Positions 8,608 to 17,457 are shown, counted from the stretch's first letter. The stretch is 64,000 nt of DNA from Streptomyces eurythermus (GCF_014649115.1 NZ_BMSK01000012.1:186001-250000); one strand, 5' to 3'. Notes: generated by a model from the letters alone, not told the origin. A program made the numbers and translations.

Positions 8608-9603
8608 GTGATCGTCGACTGCGCCGTCTACCGGCACGGGCACCGCAGCGAGGGGCCCTCGGACCTGTCCGACGCGCTCGCCGGGGCACGAGCCGCGGGC
8701 GGCTTCGTGTGGATCGGCCTGTACGAGCCCTCCGAGCGGGAGTTCGACCTGGTCAGCCAGGAGTTCGGGCTGCATCCGCTGGCCGTGGAGGACGCCCTGA
8801 AGGCACATCAGCGGCCCAAGCTGGAGGTGTACGACGACTCGCTGTTCATGGTGCTGAAACCGGTGGTGTACGAGCCCGAGAGCGACGCGGTCTCGGCCGG
8901 TGAGGTGATGGTCTTCGTCGGTGAGAGTTTCGTGGTGACGGTGCGCCACGGGGAGGGTTCGCCGCTGGCGGCCGTGCGGCAGCGGCTGGAGCGGGAGCCG
9001 GAGATGCTGGACAAGGGCCCCACCGCCGTGCTGTACGCGATCGCCGACGCCACCGTGGACCACTATCTGGAGGTGGCGACGGAGCTGCAGAACGACCTGG
9101 ACGAGCTGGAGGCGGAGGTGTTCCGGCCGGACACCGGCGGTTCCCGCAACACCGCGTCCCGGATCTACACCTTCAAGCGGCAGATCCTGGAGTTCCGCCG
9201 GGCGACCGGCCCGCTGGCGCTGCCGCTGACCCGGCTGGCGGGCAGCGGCCCGCTGGGCAACTCGGTGCCGTTCGTGCACGAGGAGTCCCGGCCCTTCTTC
9301 CGGGACGTGGGCGATCACCTCACGCGCGTGAACGAGTCCGTGGAGGCCCTGGACCGGCTGGTCTCGGACATCCTGTCGGCGCATCTGGCGCAGATGAGCG
9401 TCCGGCAGAACGACGACATGCGGAAGATCTCCGCGTGGGCGGCGATGGCGGCGGTGCCCACGATGATCGCGGGGATCTACGGCATGAACTTCGACCACAT
9501 GCCCGAGCTGCACTGGCTGTGGTCGTACCCGGCGGTGATCGTGCTGATGGCCGTGCTGGAGGTGCTGTTGTACCGGCTGTTCAAGCGGCGCGGGTGGTTG
9601 TGA
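8608..9603 (+). CDS. corA: Magnesium/cobalt transporter CorA family
   Basis: A CorA-type channel for Mg2+ and related divalent ions in the cytoplasmic membrane, 331 residues from the chosen GTG. A long helical cytoplasmic domain is followed by two C-terminal membrane helices. The signature GMN lies in the loop between them (IYGMNFDHMPE), and a basic RRGWL tail ends the protein. GGGAG at 8593 is 10 bases from GTG 8608 but only 1 base from the ATG at 8599, so GTG is preferred; the difference is 3 residues. The 3' end, including the stop codon, is repeated in tandem just downstream. Confidence 0.94.
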   Translation: MIVDCAVYRHGHRSEGPSDLSDALAGARAAGGFVWIGLYEPSEREFDLVSQEFGLHPLAVEDALKAHQRPKLEVYDDSLFMVLKPVVYEPESDAVSAGEVMVFVGESFVVTVRHGEGSPLAAVRQRLEREPEMLDKGPTAVLYAIADATVDHYLEVATELQNDLDELEAEVFRPDTGGSRNTASRIYTFKRQILEFRRATGPLALPLTRLAGSGPLGNSVPFVHEESRPFFRDVGDHLTRVNESVEALDRLVSDILSAHLAQMSVRQNDDMRKISAWAAMAAVPTMIAGIYGMNFDHMPELHWLWSYPAVIVLMAVLEVLLYRLFKRRGWL

Positions 9604-9671
9604 GCGGGGGCATGCGGCGCGGGTGGCTGTGAGCGCGGTTCACATTGCGAGCTGCTGTGAGCGCGGTTCAC
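9586..9671. repeat. Tandem duplication over the corA 3' end
   Basis: A 21-base segment coding RRGWL-stop (9586-9606) recurs at 9615-9635 with one mismatch. A 17-base piece at 9627-9643 recurs at 9655-9671, reaching the end of the converging ferritin-like gene. The spacing of 28-29 bases points to slippage or tandem duplication of the short convergent intergenic region. Confidence 0.8.
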
Positions 9672-10456
9672 GCGGCTTCCGTTGCGGGGGCCGGGCGGCC
9701 GCCGAGGGCGCCGCGGCGCTCGGGCATGCGGAGGGCGGCCATGCGGTGCCGGCCGACGAGGCGTTCCCAGGCGTACGCGGCGTGGATGCCGGCCGCGAGC
9801 ACCGCCCGCTTCGCCCTCGGCCAGCCCAGGATGCGGCCCATGTGGGCCATGACGGCGAGGCTGACGTCCCGGTGGACGCGGATCTCGGCGAGCGCGCAGG
9901 CGCGCAGGGTATGCAGGATCAGCCGGCCGTGCCCGGCGGCGGCCAGGCGCAGCAGTTCCTCGTGGGCGTAGGCGAGGTGGTTGTCCTCGTCGCCCGCGAT
10001 CACGCGGACGGCCTTGCCGATCTCCGGGTGGTCGCCGAAGTGCCGGCTCAGCAGTGCCATCTGCTCGGCGGCGCGCTGCTCGGTGACCCGGCTGTGCGCG
10101 AGGTAGACGACGATGTCCCGCACGGTGAGCGGCTCGTCCCGGCGGAGCCGGTCGTGGGCGAGGCCGATGCCGCGCCGTTCCAGGAGCATGGTGTAGTCGG
10201 TCTCCGGCGGAACCGGTACGGGGTCGAGCCCGCGCTTCCTCAGCAGGGCCAGGAAGATGCGGCCGTGCTTGTCCTCGTCGGCGCCGTGCCGGGCGATCTT
10301 CGGGGCGAGCGCGCGTTCCCCGTCCGGGACCAGCGCGGCGATCCGGCCGTTCTCCCAGCCGCCCTGGGACTCCCCGCCGGCGGCGATGGAGCAGAAGAGC
10401 CGGAAGGACTCGTCGTGGTCGAGGATCTCCTGGAACAGCCTCCTGGCCGACAGCAT
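9668..10456 (-). CDS. Ferritin-like domain protein
   Basis: A 262-residue mainly helical protein with a ferritin-like diiron signature. It has repeated Glu/Asp plus His segments such as GADEDKHGRIF near residue 60 and VIAGDEDNHLAYAHEEL near residue 155. This suggests a carboxylate-bridged metal site in a four-helix bundle. Its chemistry (oxidase, hydroxylase or iron handling) cannot be told from sequence. The ATG at 10456 is chosen because GGAGAGG lies 7 bases upstream; reading further 5' in frame gives low-complexity Pro/Arg sequence antisense to other genes. It converges on corA and is about 300 bases downstream of the LLM oxidoreductase. Confidence 0.82.
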   Translation of the reverse strand: MLSARRLFQEILDHDESFRLFCSIAAGGESQGGWENGRIAALVPDGERALAPKIARHGADEDKHGRIFLALLRKRGLDPVPVPPETDYTMLLERRGIGLAHDRLRRDEPLTVRDIVVYLAHSRVTEQRAAEQMALLSRHFGDHPEIGKAVRVIAGDEDNHLAYAHEELLRLAAAGHGRLILHTLRACALAEIRVHRDVSLAVMAHMGRILGWPRAKRAVLAAGIHAAYAWERLVGRHRMAALRMPERRGALGGRPAPATEAA

Positions 10457-10758
10457 CGCAGCACCTCTCCGCTCCACAGGGGTCCGCGGGCCTCTCGGGG
10501 GCTTCCGTGGCTTTCGGGGCGCTGGTGGCTTTCGAGGGCTCGCGAAACGAGTCAAATGCGGGCAGAAGGGGGGCGCAACAGGGCCGTCGGCCGAATCGGC
10601 CGAACGAAGGAGCGTGAAAGGCGGGAAGGAGACGGGAAAGAAGGGCGCCGAGGGTCGTAACCGTGCGGCGCCGGGGGCGTTGTTCCCCGTGACGGCCGTG
10701 GCGGGGAAGACCCCCGAGCCCCCACCACGGCCGTGGAAATCCCCCGCCGGGGCTTCGC
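10457..10758. other. Intergenic region without recognised gene
   Basis: About 300 bases between two minus-strand genes. It has repeated GGCTTTCG-like words near the ferritin-like start. An imperfect hairpin with 10-bp arms at 10692-10701 and 10725-10734 could be the terminator of the LLM gene. No convincing open frame was seen. Confidence 0.5.
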
Positions 10759-11814
10759 TCACGCCAGCCCGGCGCGCTCCAGGGCCTCGCTGCCGGCCCG
10801 CAGGGAGGCGAGCCGCTCCTCGAGCGTGAAGCCGGCCGGGGCCAGGCTGAGGGTGGTGACCCCGGCGGCGGCGTAGGCCTTCATCCGGTCGGCGATCCGG
10901 TCGACGGAGCCCAGCAGAGTGGTCCGGTCGATGAGTTCCTGGGGGATCGCGGCGGCGGCGCCCTGCTTGTCCCCGGACAGATACTTCCGCTGGATCTCGG
11001 CGGCCTCCTTCTCGTAGCCCATGCGCTGGGCCAGCTGGTTGTAGAAGTTCTGCTTCGCGCTGCCCATGCCGCCGACGTACAGCGCGGTGTACGGGCGGAA
11101 GGTGTCGGCGAGCCGGGCCACGTCCTTGTCGTCGCCGAGGGCGATCGGCAGGGTCGGGCACACGTCGAACCCGTCGAGCGTCAGCCCCGCCTTCTCCCGC
11201 CCGGCGCGCAGGTACTTGACCGTGGTCTCCTCCAGGTGCTCGGCCGAGGGGAAGATCAGCAGCGCGCCGTCGGCGATCTCGCCGGTCTGCTCCAGGTTCT
11301 TCGGGCCGATGGCGGCGATGTAGAGCGGGATGTGCTCGCGCTGCGGGTGCACGGTCAGCTTGATGGGCTTGCCGGGGCCGCCGGGCAGCGGCAGCGTCCA
11401 GTGCTCGCCCTCGAACGTCAGCCGCTCCCGGGTCATCGCCTTGCGCACGATCTCCACGTACTCGCGGGTGCGGGCCAGCGGCTTGTCGAACTTCACCCCG
11501 TACCAGCCCTCGGAGACCTGCGGGCCGGAGACGCCGAGGCCGAGCCGGAACCGGCCACCGGAGAGCGAGTCGAGCGTGGCCGCGGTCATCGCCGTCATCG
11601 CGGGCTGGCGGGCCGGGATCTGGAAGATGGCCGAGCCGACGTCGATGCGCTCGGTCTGCGCGGCGACCCAGCTGAGCACGGTGGCCGCGTCGGAGCCGTA
11701 GGCCTCGGCGGCCCAGCACACCGCGTAGCCCAGCCGGTCGGCCTCCTGTGCCACGGCCAGGTTGTCGCCGTCCATTCCGGCACCCCAGTAACCGAGGTTG
11801 ATCCCGAGCTGCAT
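10759..11814 (-). CDS. LLM class F420-dependent oxidoreductase
   Basis: A 351-residue luciferase-like TIM-barrel oxidoreductase. The N-terminus MQLGINLGYWGAGMDG and the GSAIFQIPARQPAMTAMTAATLDSLSGGRFRLGLGVSGPQV stretch are typical of actinobacterial F420-dependent members, which use coenzyme F420 instead of FMN. The exact substrate is unknown. The ATG at 11814 is preceded by a purine-rich AAGGGGAA. It is a lone gene, divergent from the aldo/keto reductase at 12013. Family assignment is firm; F420 use is by family analogy. Confidence 0.9.
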   Translation of the reverse strand: MQLGINLGYWGAGMDGDNLAVAQEADRLGYAVCWAAEAYGSDAATVLSWVAAQTERIDVGSAIFQIPARQPAMTAMTAATLDSLSGGRFRLGLGVSGPQVSEGWYGVKFDKPLARTREYVEIVRKAMTRERLTFEGEHWTLPLPGGPGKPIKLTVHPQREHIPLYIAAIGPKNLEQTGEIADGALLIFPSAEHLEETTVKYLRAGREKAGLTLDGFDVCPTLPIALGDDKDVARLADTFRPYTALYVGGMGSAKQNFYNQLAQRMGYEKEAAEIQRKYLSGDKQGAAAAIPQELIDRTTLLGSVDRIADRMKAYAAAGVTTLSLAPAGFTLEERLASLRAGSEALERAGLA

Positions 11815-12012
11815 GCGCGATTCCCCTTACCCGTGAGTAACGTGCTTGTGGGGCAGACCTTAGCGCGGGGGCGGGGTGGGGCGGCAGGGCGGCGGCGGAC
11901 CGGTGGAGGGCGCGCGTGCGCCGCGGGAGACGGAACGCGGGAGTCGTCCCCTTCGGGGGTGGTTATCCACAGGCAACCCATCGCACCGGTTCTGGCCAGT
12001 AATCTCGCCCGC

Positions 12013-12996
12013 ATGGAGCAGAGGCATCTCGGCCGTACCGGCCTGCGCGTGTCCCGGATCGGACTCGGCACCCTCACCTGGGGGCGGGACACCGACGAGC
12101 ACGACGCCGCTGACATGCTGAAGACGTTCTGGGAGGCCGGCGGCACCCTCGTCGACACCGCCGACGTGTACGGCGACGGGGAGGCGGAGTATCTGCTCGG
12201 GCGGCTCATGGAGGGGCTGGTGCCGCGCCGGGATCTGGTCATCTCCACCAAGGCCGGCAGCGTGCCCGACCCCGAGCGCCGCTTCGACGGTTCCCGGGGC
12301 CATCTGCTCGCCGCGCTCGACGCCTCCCTGGCCCGCCTCGGCACGGAGTACGTCGACCTGTGGCACATCCACGCCTACGACCCCGGGACCCCGCTGGAGG
12401 AGACGCTCCAGGCCCTCGACCTGGCGGTGAGCAGCGGCCGGGCCCGGTACGCCGGTGTCTCGAACTTCTGCGGCTGGCAGCTGGCCAAGGCGGCCACCTG
12501 GCAGCTCGCGGCGCCGGGCACCCGCACCCGGCTGGCCAGTACCCAGATGGAGTACTCGCTGCTCCAGCGCGGTGTGGAGCGGGAGGTGCTGCCGGCCGCG
12601 CTGGACCTCGGCGTGGGCCTGCTGCCGTCCTCGCCGCTCGGCCGGGGCGTGCTGACCGGAAAGTACCGGCACGCCACTCCACCGGATTCGCGCGGGGCCT
12701 CCGAGGACCTCGCGCCGTTCGTCGAGCCGTACCTGGACGACACCGCGACCCGCATCGTGGACGCGGTGACGACGGCGGCCGACGGGCTCGCGGTCACCCC
12801 GCTCCAGGTGGCGCTGGCGTGGGTGCGGGACCGGCCCGGGGTGGCCGCGCCGATCGTCGGCGCACGCACCGCGCAACAGCTCACGGCGGCGTTGTCAGTG
12901 GAGGCCCTTAGTCTTCCTGACGAGATCTGCCGGGCGCTGGACGATGTGTCGGCGCCCGTGCACCGCTATCCCGATCACGACTGGAGCACGCTGTGA
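12013..12996 (+). CDS. Aldo/keto reductase
   Basis: A 327-residue NADPH-dependent aldo/keto reductase. The catalytic tetrad can be placed: Asp and Tyr in DTADVYGDGEAEYLLG, Lys in ISTKAGS and His in LWHIHAYD. The C-terminal cofactor segment is PIVGARTAQQLTAAL. The ATG at 12013 gives the normal AKR N-terminus MEQRHLGRTGLRVSRIGLG; the open frame upstream is a shadow of the LLM gene. Its stop overlaps the GTG start of the next gene by 4 bases (GTGA), so the two are translationally coupled. Substrate is unknown. Confidence 0.93.
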   Translation: MEQRHLGRTGLRVSRIGLGTLTWGRDTDEHDAADMLKTFWEAGGTLVDTADVYGDGEAEYLLGRLMEGLVPRRDLVISTKAGSVPDPERRFDGSRGHLLAALDASLARLGTEYVDLWHIHAYDPGTPLEETLQALDLAVSSGRARYAGVSNFCGWQLAKAATWQLAAPGTRTRLASTQMEYSLLQRGVEREVLPAALDLGVGLLPSSPLGRGVLTGKYRHATPPDSRGASEDLAPFVEPYLDDTATRIVDAVTTAADGLAVTPLQVALAWVRDRPGVAAPIVGARTAQQLTAALSVEALSLPDEICRALDDVSAPVHRYPDHDWSTL

Positions 12997-15383
12997 GCAC
13001 GGAGCCGGAGACCACGGAGGAAGCCGGGCCGGGGACGCCGGACACCCGTGAGGTACGGGAGGGGGGCGCCGAGGGGAGCGCCGACGGCGGCACCGACGCG
13101 GGTACGGAGGGGCGTACCGAGGGAGGTGTCGCGGCCGAGGGGGCGGAAGGCGTCGGCGTCGGTGCATCGGAGGACGCCGGTGCCGCTGAGGGCGCCGGTG
13201 CTGACGGGGAGACCGGTGCCGCTGAGGAAGCCGGTGCCGACGAGGACGCCGGTGCTGCTGGGGACGCCGGTGCCGCTGAGGGCGACGGTTCCTCGGAAGG
13301 TGCCGAGGGTGTCGCCGGGGAGGACGCGGGCGGCGCGGGTGAGTTGTCCGAGGCGGAGGCCGAGCTGGCCGCGCAGCGGATCGAGCGGGAGCGGATCGAG
13401 CGGCGCAAGGCCGAGAAGAGGGGCCCCATCGCCGCCGGAGCCAAGCTCAGCGGCAAGGCGGCCGACCTGCTCGCGGCGGTCCGGGCGGTGGAGAGCGGCG
13501 AGAAGCCGACGGCCACGGTGTTCACCGAGCCGGCCCCGGCGCCGCGCCGCCCGGCCCCGGAACCGGAGCGCCGGCCCCAGCCCGCCCCCGCGCCCGTCAC
13601 GCCCGCCGCCCCCGCGCCGGAGGCCGTCGACGCCGTGCGCCGGGTACTGGCCGAGGGCGGTGCGCCGGAAACCCTGGCCCCCCAGGTGGCCGCGGTGCTC
13701 GGCGAGGGCGCCGGCACCACGCTCCGGGAGGACCCCTGGCAGCTGCTCCGGGTCGGCGGGGTACGGCCGGAGCAGGCCGACGGCTTCGCGCGGGCGCTGC
13801 TCGGCCCGGACTGCGGCCCGGACGACGCGCGGCGCGGCCGGGCGGTGACGGTCTGGCTGCTGGAGCAGGCGGCCGTGGCCGGGCACACCGCCCTGGAGCT
13901 GCCCACGCTCACCGCGGCGCTCGGCCGGCAGGGCGTGCCGGACCCGGACGCGGCGGTGCAGGACGCGCTCGCCGAGGGTGAGGCCCTGGTGTTCCAGGAC
14001 GCCCTGGAGGAGCCCGGCACGCCCGCGCCCCAGGACACCGACGAGGAGCAGGAGCGGCCGGTCCGGATCCTGGTCGGGCTGGAGCGGTACGCCTTGGCCG
14101 AGGAGAGCCTCGCCGACGGCCTGGCCCGGCTGGCCAACTCCGTGCCCGAGGACGCCGGGCAGACGTGGGAGGCGGTCACGGCCGGGCTGTCCGGTGGCGC
14201 GGCCGAGCTGGCCCGCGCGGTGGCGGGGCACGGCCTGGTGCTGCACACCGGCGGCGAGGCTGCCCGCGCGGAACCGGCCGCGCTGCTCAGCGCCGCCCGC
14301 GCGGCGGGCCTGCGGGCCTACGCCGCCTGCCACACCCCCAACGGCCGCGGCCACCTGACGGCATACCTGGCAGGGCCCTCCGGGCGGGCGGGACAAGCCA
14401 CGGAACGGCCGGGTGTGGAGCCCGGTGCTCATGGGGTCGTCACCGTTTCCGGGCTGCTGGCCGGGGTCGAAGGGCCCGGGCGGGACGCCGACGGGGCTCT
14501 GGAGGTCGATCTGCTGATCGTGCTGGACGCGCCGCAGCTCGATGTGGAGAGCGCCGCGATGCTGGTGGAGTCGTTGCCCGACGGGACGCGACTGGTGCTC
14601 AGCGGTGACCCCGGGGTGCTGTGGTCGGCCGGGCCGGGCCGGGTCTTCGCCGATCTGCTCGCGGCCCGGGTCTGCCCGCAGACCGTCTCCCGTGTCCCGG
14701 ACCCCGGTCCGCTGGGCGAGCTGGTCTCCGGCATCGGCGTCGGCGAGCTGAACCAGGTCGCCGCCCCCGGCAAGGAGATCGTCATCGTGCCGGTGCGGGA
14801 CGCGGGGGAAGCGGTGCACCGGACGGTGCAGCTGGTGGCGGACTCGGTGCCTCGGGCGATCGGCGTCCCGGCCGACCAGACCGTGGTGATCACCCCGGGT
14901 CACGGTGGAGCCGCGGGCACCCGCGCCCTCAACTCCGCGCTGAAGCAGCGCCTCAACCCCGGTCCCGGCCGGTTCGGCGGCTTCGATCCCGGTGACCGGA
15001 TCGTCCACTCCCCCGCGCCGGGGCGTACGGTGCCGGGCGTGGTGGTGAACGCCGACGCCGACGGGCTGCACCTGTCGTGTGCCGGCGCCCCCGTGGTCGT
15101 ACCGCGCGAGCGGGTGGAGGGCAGCGTCCGGCACGGCTGGGCACTCACGGCGCACCAGGCGGTGGGCGCCCGCTGGCCGGCGGCGGTCGTGGTGCTGCCT
15201 GGCGACGCGGCGCAGGCGCTCAGCCGTCCGTGGGTGTACACGGCGTTCGGCCGGGCGGAACGGCACCTGTCCGTGGTGCACGGCGTGGAGCAGGCCCTGC
15301 CGAGGGCGGTCGCGGAGGTCCCGGCCAAGCCCCGCACCACCCGCCTGGGGACCCTGCTGCGCACGCAGGTGCCGGCGAGCTGA
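12993..15383 (+). CDS. RecD2-like helicase-derived protein with degenerate ATPase motifs
   Basis: A 796-residue protein. Residues 1-115 are acidic Ala/Gly/Glu low complexity with repeated AGA(A/D)EDAG-like units, then a charged helix. Residues 210-290 resemble the helix-hairpin-helix part of RecD2 (DPWQLLRVGGVRPEQADGFA). The central part follows a RecD2 ATPase outline (LLIVLDAPQLDVESAAMLV, LPDGTRLVLSGDPGVLWSAGPGRV), and the C-terminus matches the UvrD_C_2 fold (TAHQAVGARWPAAVVVLPGD, VYTAFGRAERHLSVV). The Walker A site is replaced by LHTGGEAARAEPA and Walker B has DA instead of DE, so ATP hydrolysis is doubtful. It is coupled to the aldo/keto reductase by a 4-base overlap. Confidence 0.8.
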   Translation: MSTEPETTEEAGPGTPDTREVREGGAEGSADGGTDAGTEGRTEGGVAAEGAEGVGVGASEDAGAAEGAGADGETGAAEEAGADEDAGAAGDAGAAEGDGSSEGAEGVAGEDAGGAGELSEAEAELAAQRIERERIERRKAEKRGPIAAGAKLSGKAADLLAAVRAVESGEKPTATVFTEPAPAPRRPAPEPERRPQPAPAPVTPAAPAPEAVDAVRRVLAEGGAPETLAPQVAAVLGEGAGTTLREDPWQLLRVGGVRPEQADGFARALLGPDCGPDDARRGRAVTVWLLEQAAVAGHTALELPTLTAALGRQGVPDPDAAVQDALAEGEALVFQDALEEPGTPAPQDTDEEQERPVRILVGLERYALAEESLADGLARLANSVPEDAGQTWEAVTAGLSGGAAELARAVAGHGLVLHTGGEAARAEPAALLSAARAAGLRAYAACHTPNGRGHLTAYLAGPSGRAGQATERPGVEPGAHGVVTVSGLLAGVEGPGRDADGALEVDLLIVLDAPQLDVESAAMLVESLPDGTRLVLSGDPGVLWSAGPGRVFADLLAARVCPQTVSRVPDPGPLGELVSGIGVGELNQVAAPGKEIVIVPVRDAGEAVHRTVQLVADSVPRAIGVPADQTVVITPGHGGAAGTRALNSALKQRLNPGPGRFGGFDPGDRIVHSPAPGRTVPGVVVNADADGLHLSCAGAPVVVPRERVEGSVRHGWALTAHQAVGARWPAAVVVLPGDAAQALSRPWVYTAFGRAERHLSVVHGVEQALPRAVAEVPAKPRTTRLGTLLRTQVPAS

Positions 15384-15384
15384 C

Positions 15385-15461
15385 CCCGCCCTCCCGGACG
15401 CCTCGGCGACGGGAGGGCGGGAATCCGGCGGTGCCGTACGGGCCGGTCCCGGTACGGCACC
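15385..15461. terminator. Two tandem hairpins between convergent genes
   Basis: The first hairpin has perfect 12-bp arms (15385-15396 and 15410-15421). The second has 10-bp arms (15430-15439 and 15452-15461). They lie between the RecD2-like gene and the converging acidic protein gene and probably end both transcripts. Confidence 0.75.
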
Positions 15462-15473
15462 TCCGGGCCCGTC

Positions 15474-16169
15474 TCACTTGTCGGCGTCGAGCGGCTCCAG
15501 CTCCTCGTCGTCGTCCCCGACGAAGTCCAGCTCGTCCTCGTCCTCGTCGTCGTCGGAGGCGTCGTCGTCGAAGACGGCGCTCACGTCGAAGCGGCACACC
15601 ACCGCCTGCGGATCGATGTGCTCGAACGGCGCGGCCAGCCACTCCCCGGCCTCGGGTGGTTCCTCCGCCGCCGTGACCCAGAGCGTGGAGTCGCCCTCCT
15701 CCAGGCCGAACTCCTTGTGCCGGGAGGCGATCTCGTCCGGTTCGAACTCGCCGAACAGGATCCCCAGCGCGCCGGGGACGCTCCCGGCGGCCTCGTCCTC
15801 GTCCCCGCCGTCGTCGTACTCCGCCGCCTCGACCCGCTGGGCCTGGGCCAGCAGCCGCTGGGGTTCCGCCACGGTGTAGTCGCGGCGGATCAGCACACTG
15901 ATCGCATGGGGCTCCCCGGGCCCGGCGTACGGCGGCAGCGCGTCCTCGGCGCCGGGGATCTCGAAGGGCGTGACCTCGTCGTAGCGGTCGTAGAGCAGCT
16001 CGTCGTACACCTCGGCGGCTGCGGCCAGCTGGTTGAACGCCTCGGAGACGGCCGGGTCGTCCTCTCCCGACCTGCGTTCGATCGCAGCCAGATGACGGTC
16101 GAGCGCGGTCTTGACCGCCTCGGCGGCGGCGCGTACCTCGGCAGCGGTGGGCTGCGCAGCATCAGACAT
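15474..16169 (-). CDS. Conserved acidic hypothetical protein
   Basis: A 231-residue soluble acidic protein that I cannot assign to a named family. The N-terminal half is helical (VRAAAEAVKTALDRHLAAIERR), the middle carries HAISVLIRRDYTV, and the C-terminus has strings of Asp/Glu (DDDASDDDEDEDEL). The start is taken at ATG 16169 (MSDAAQPTAAEV); 13 extra codons upstream lack support. It is divergent from the DUF5703 gene with 47 bases between starts, a layout that suggests a shared promoter region. Probably restricted to streptomycetes and relatives. Confidence 0.8.
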   Translation of the reverse strand: MSDAAQPTAAEVRAAAEAVKTALDRHLAAIERRSGEDDPAVSEAFNQLAAAAEVYDELLYDRYDEVTPFEIPGAEDALPPYAGPGEPHAISVLIRRDYTVAEPQRLLAQAQRVEAAEYDDGGDEDEAAGSVPGALGILFGEFEPDEIASRHKEFGLEEGDSTLWVTAAEEPPEAGEWLAAPFEHIDPQAVVCRFDVSAVFDDDASDDDEDEDELDFVGDDDEELEPLDADK

Positions 16170-16216
16170 AGTGCAGACGCTATCCGTACCGGGCACCAGC
16201 CCGCACAATAGATGCG

Positions 16217-16405
16217 ATGCCGGAATACGAATTTGTCGACGTGTACGTGCCTCGCGGGGTCTCCCGCAAGGAGGCGACGCGTCTGCTGACGGATCATGCC
16301 GAGTACGGACACTGGGAGTTGGACCGACTGAGTCTGTTGCGCGACGGCAGTCGCAAGGTGCGGCTGCGCCGGCGGATCATCCGCCAGGTGCGAGCCACAT
16401 GGTGA
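16217..16405 (+). CDS. DUF5703 family small protein
   Basis: A 62-residue small basic protein (MPEYEFVDVYVPRGVSRKEA...) of the DUF5703 type found widely in Streptomyces. Function is unknown. The sequence is compact with an Arg-rich C-terminal half (VRLRRRIIRQVRATW), which could contact nucleic acid or acidic partners, but this is a guess. It is divergent from the acidic protein gene and ended by the T-tailed hairpin at 16430. Confidence 0.88.
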   Translation: MPEYEFVDVYVPRGVSRKEATRLLTDHAEYGHWELDRLSLLRDGSRKVRLRRRIIRQVRATW

Positions 16406-16429
16406 GCCCGGCTCCGGTGCCGGGCACGT

Positions 16430-16472
16430 ACGGAGCGGGCCCCGCCGGCATGGCAGGGCCCGCTCCGTTTTC
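16430..16472. terminator. Terminator between DUF5703 gene and chpC
   Basis: Perfect 13-bp stem (arms 16430-16442 and 16456-16468) followed by TTTTT on the plus strand. It is a canonical intrinsic terminator for the DUF5703 gene and could also stop the converging chpC transcript. Confidence 0.88.
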
Positions 16473-16517
16473 CGCTCACCGCCGTGCGGTCACCCTGTCG
16501 TGGTCACCGCGGTGCGA

Positions 16518-17339
16518 TCACCGTGCGGCCCGGGCCCTGCGGTAGAGGACCGTACCGGCGAGCAGCGCGCCGGCGCCGGCCGGCAGCGCGATGCCGAGCG
16601 GCACGTCACCGCCGGTGTGCGCGAGTTGACCGACGGTCTGCGGCTGGAGGGGGCGGTCCGCCTCCGCCGTGGCCTGGGACCCGCCGCGGGGACCGGGGCC
16701 GTGTTCGGCCGGCGGGGTGCCGGGCCCGGGGTGGCCGGGCTTACCGGGGTGGCCGGGATTGCCCGGATGCCCAGGGTGACCCGGGTGACCCGGGTTCCCG
16801 GGCTCCGCCGGATGCCCCGGTTCCCCTGGGCGACCCGGACCTCCCGGCTCTCCCGGCCCTCCCGGCTTCCCGGGCGGGTTGCCGTACCCCCCGTCGTCGG
16901 CGCAGCCGTTGCCCGTCGTGGCGTTGCCCACACCGATGACGTCGACGCTGTTGCCGCACACGTTCACCGGGACGTCGACCGGCACCTGCACCGTGTTGCC
17001 GGATCCGACGCCCGGCGAGCCGCCGGTGCGGCCGTCCGCGCGCGAGCCGCCGGAGCCGCTGCCCGCGGAACCGCCCGGCCGGCTCCCCGAAGTGCCGCCC
17101 TGGTGGGCGCACTTGTTCCCCACCGACGGGTTGAGCAGCCCGACGACGTTCACGGTGTTGCCGCAGATGTTCACCGGAGCGTGCACCGGCGCCTGCACCG
17201 TGTTGCCGGACAGTACGCCGGGTGAGCCCCCGGCGGCGCCCCTGGCGCCCGAGTCGGCGTGTGCGTAGCCGCTCGCGGCGGCGATCACGCCGGTCGCGGC
17301 GGCCATGGTCATCAGGCCCTTGCGCGTGCCCTCACGCAT
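16518..17339 (-). CDS. chpC: Long chaplin, sortase-anchored
   Basis: A 273-residue cell-wall chaplin. After a signal peptide (residues 1-29, ending AHADS) come two chaplin domains, near residues 38-80 and 110-150. Each has the paired Cys pattern (VNICGNTVNVVGLLNPSVGNKC; VNVCGNSVDVIG...GNGC). Then comes a collagen-like GxP-rich spacer of about 60 residues, and a C-terminal LAHTG sorting signal with a hydrophobic helix and an RRARAAR tail. LAxTG is the class E sortase motif of Streptomyces. Long chaplins anchor the short ones on aerial hyphae and spores to make the surface hydrophobic. The pairing with chpH matches the chpC-chpH pair of S. coelicolor. Confidence 0.94.
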   Translation of the reverse strand: MREGTRKGLMTMAAATGVIAAASGYAHADSGARGAAGGSPGVLSGNTVQAPVHAPVNICGNTVNVVGLLNPSVGNKCAHQGGTSGSRPGGSAGSGSGGSRADGRTGGSPGVGSGNTVQVPVDVPVNVCGNSVDVIGVGNATTGNGCADDGGYGNPPGKPGGPGEPGGPGRPGEPGHPAEPGNPGHPGHPGHPGNPGHPGKPGHPGPGTPPAEHGPGPRGGSQATAEADRPLQPQTVGQLAHTGGDVPLGIALPAGAGALLAGTVLYRRARAAR

Positions 17340-17380
17340 GCTGGATTCCCCCCTGCCTTCCGTGCTTTCGTTCTGCGAAA

Positions 17381-17428
17381 AGCCGGTCGGCCCCGGAGCG
17401 CGTGGCGCGCGCTCCGGGGCCGACGGCT
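17381..17428 (-). terminator. Terminator after chpH
   Basis: A 21-bp stem with one bulge, arms 17381-17402 and 17408-17428, and a 5-base loop. On the minus strand it is followed by TTTTCG. It lies between chpH and chpC, so the two chaplin genes are probably transcribed separately. Confidence 0.85.
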
Positions 17429-17457
17429 CGTAAAGGACGCCCCTCAGGGAGCCTGCG

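Noticed and set aside
11963..11971. DnaA box TTATCCACA upstream of the aldo/keto reductase
   Set aside because: A single copy with no cluster and no replication genes nearby; not evidence of an origin.
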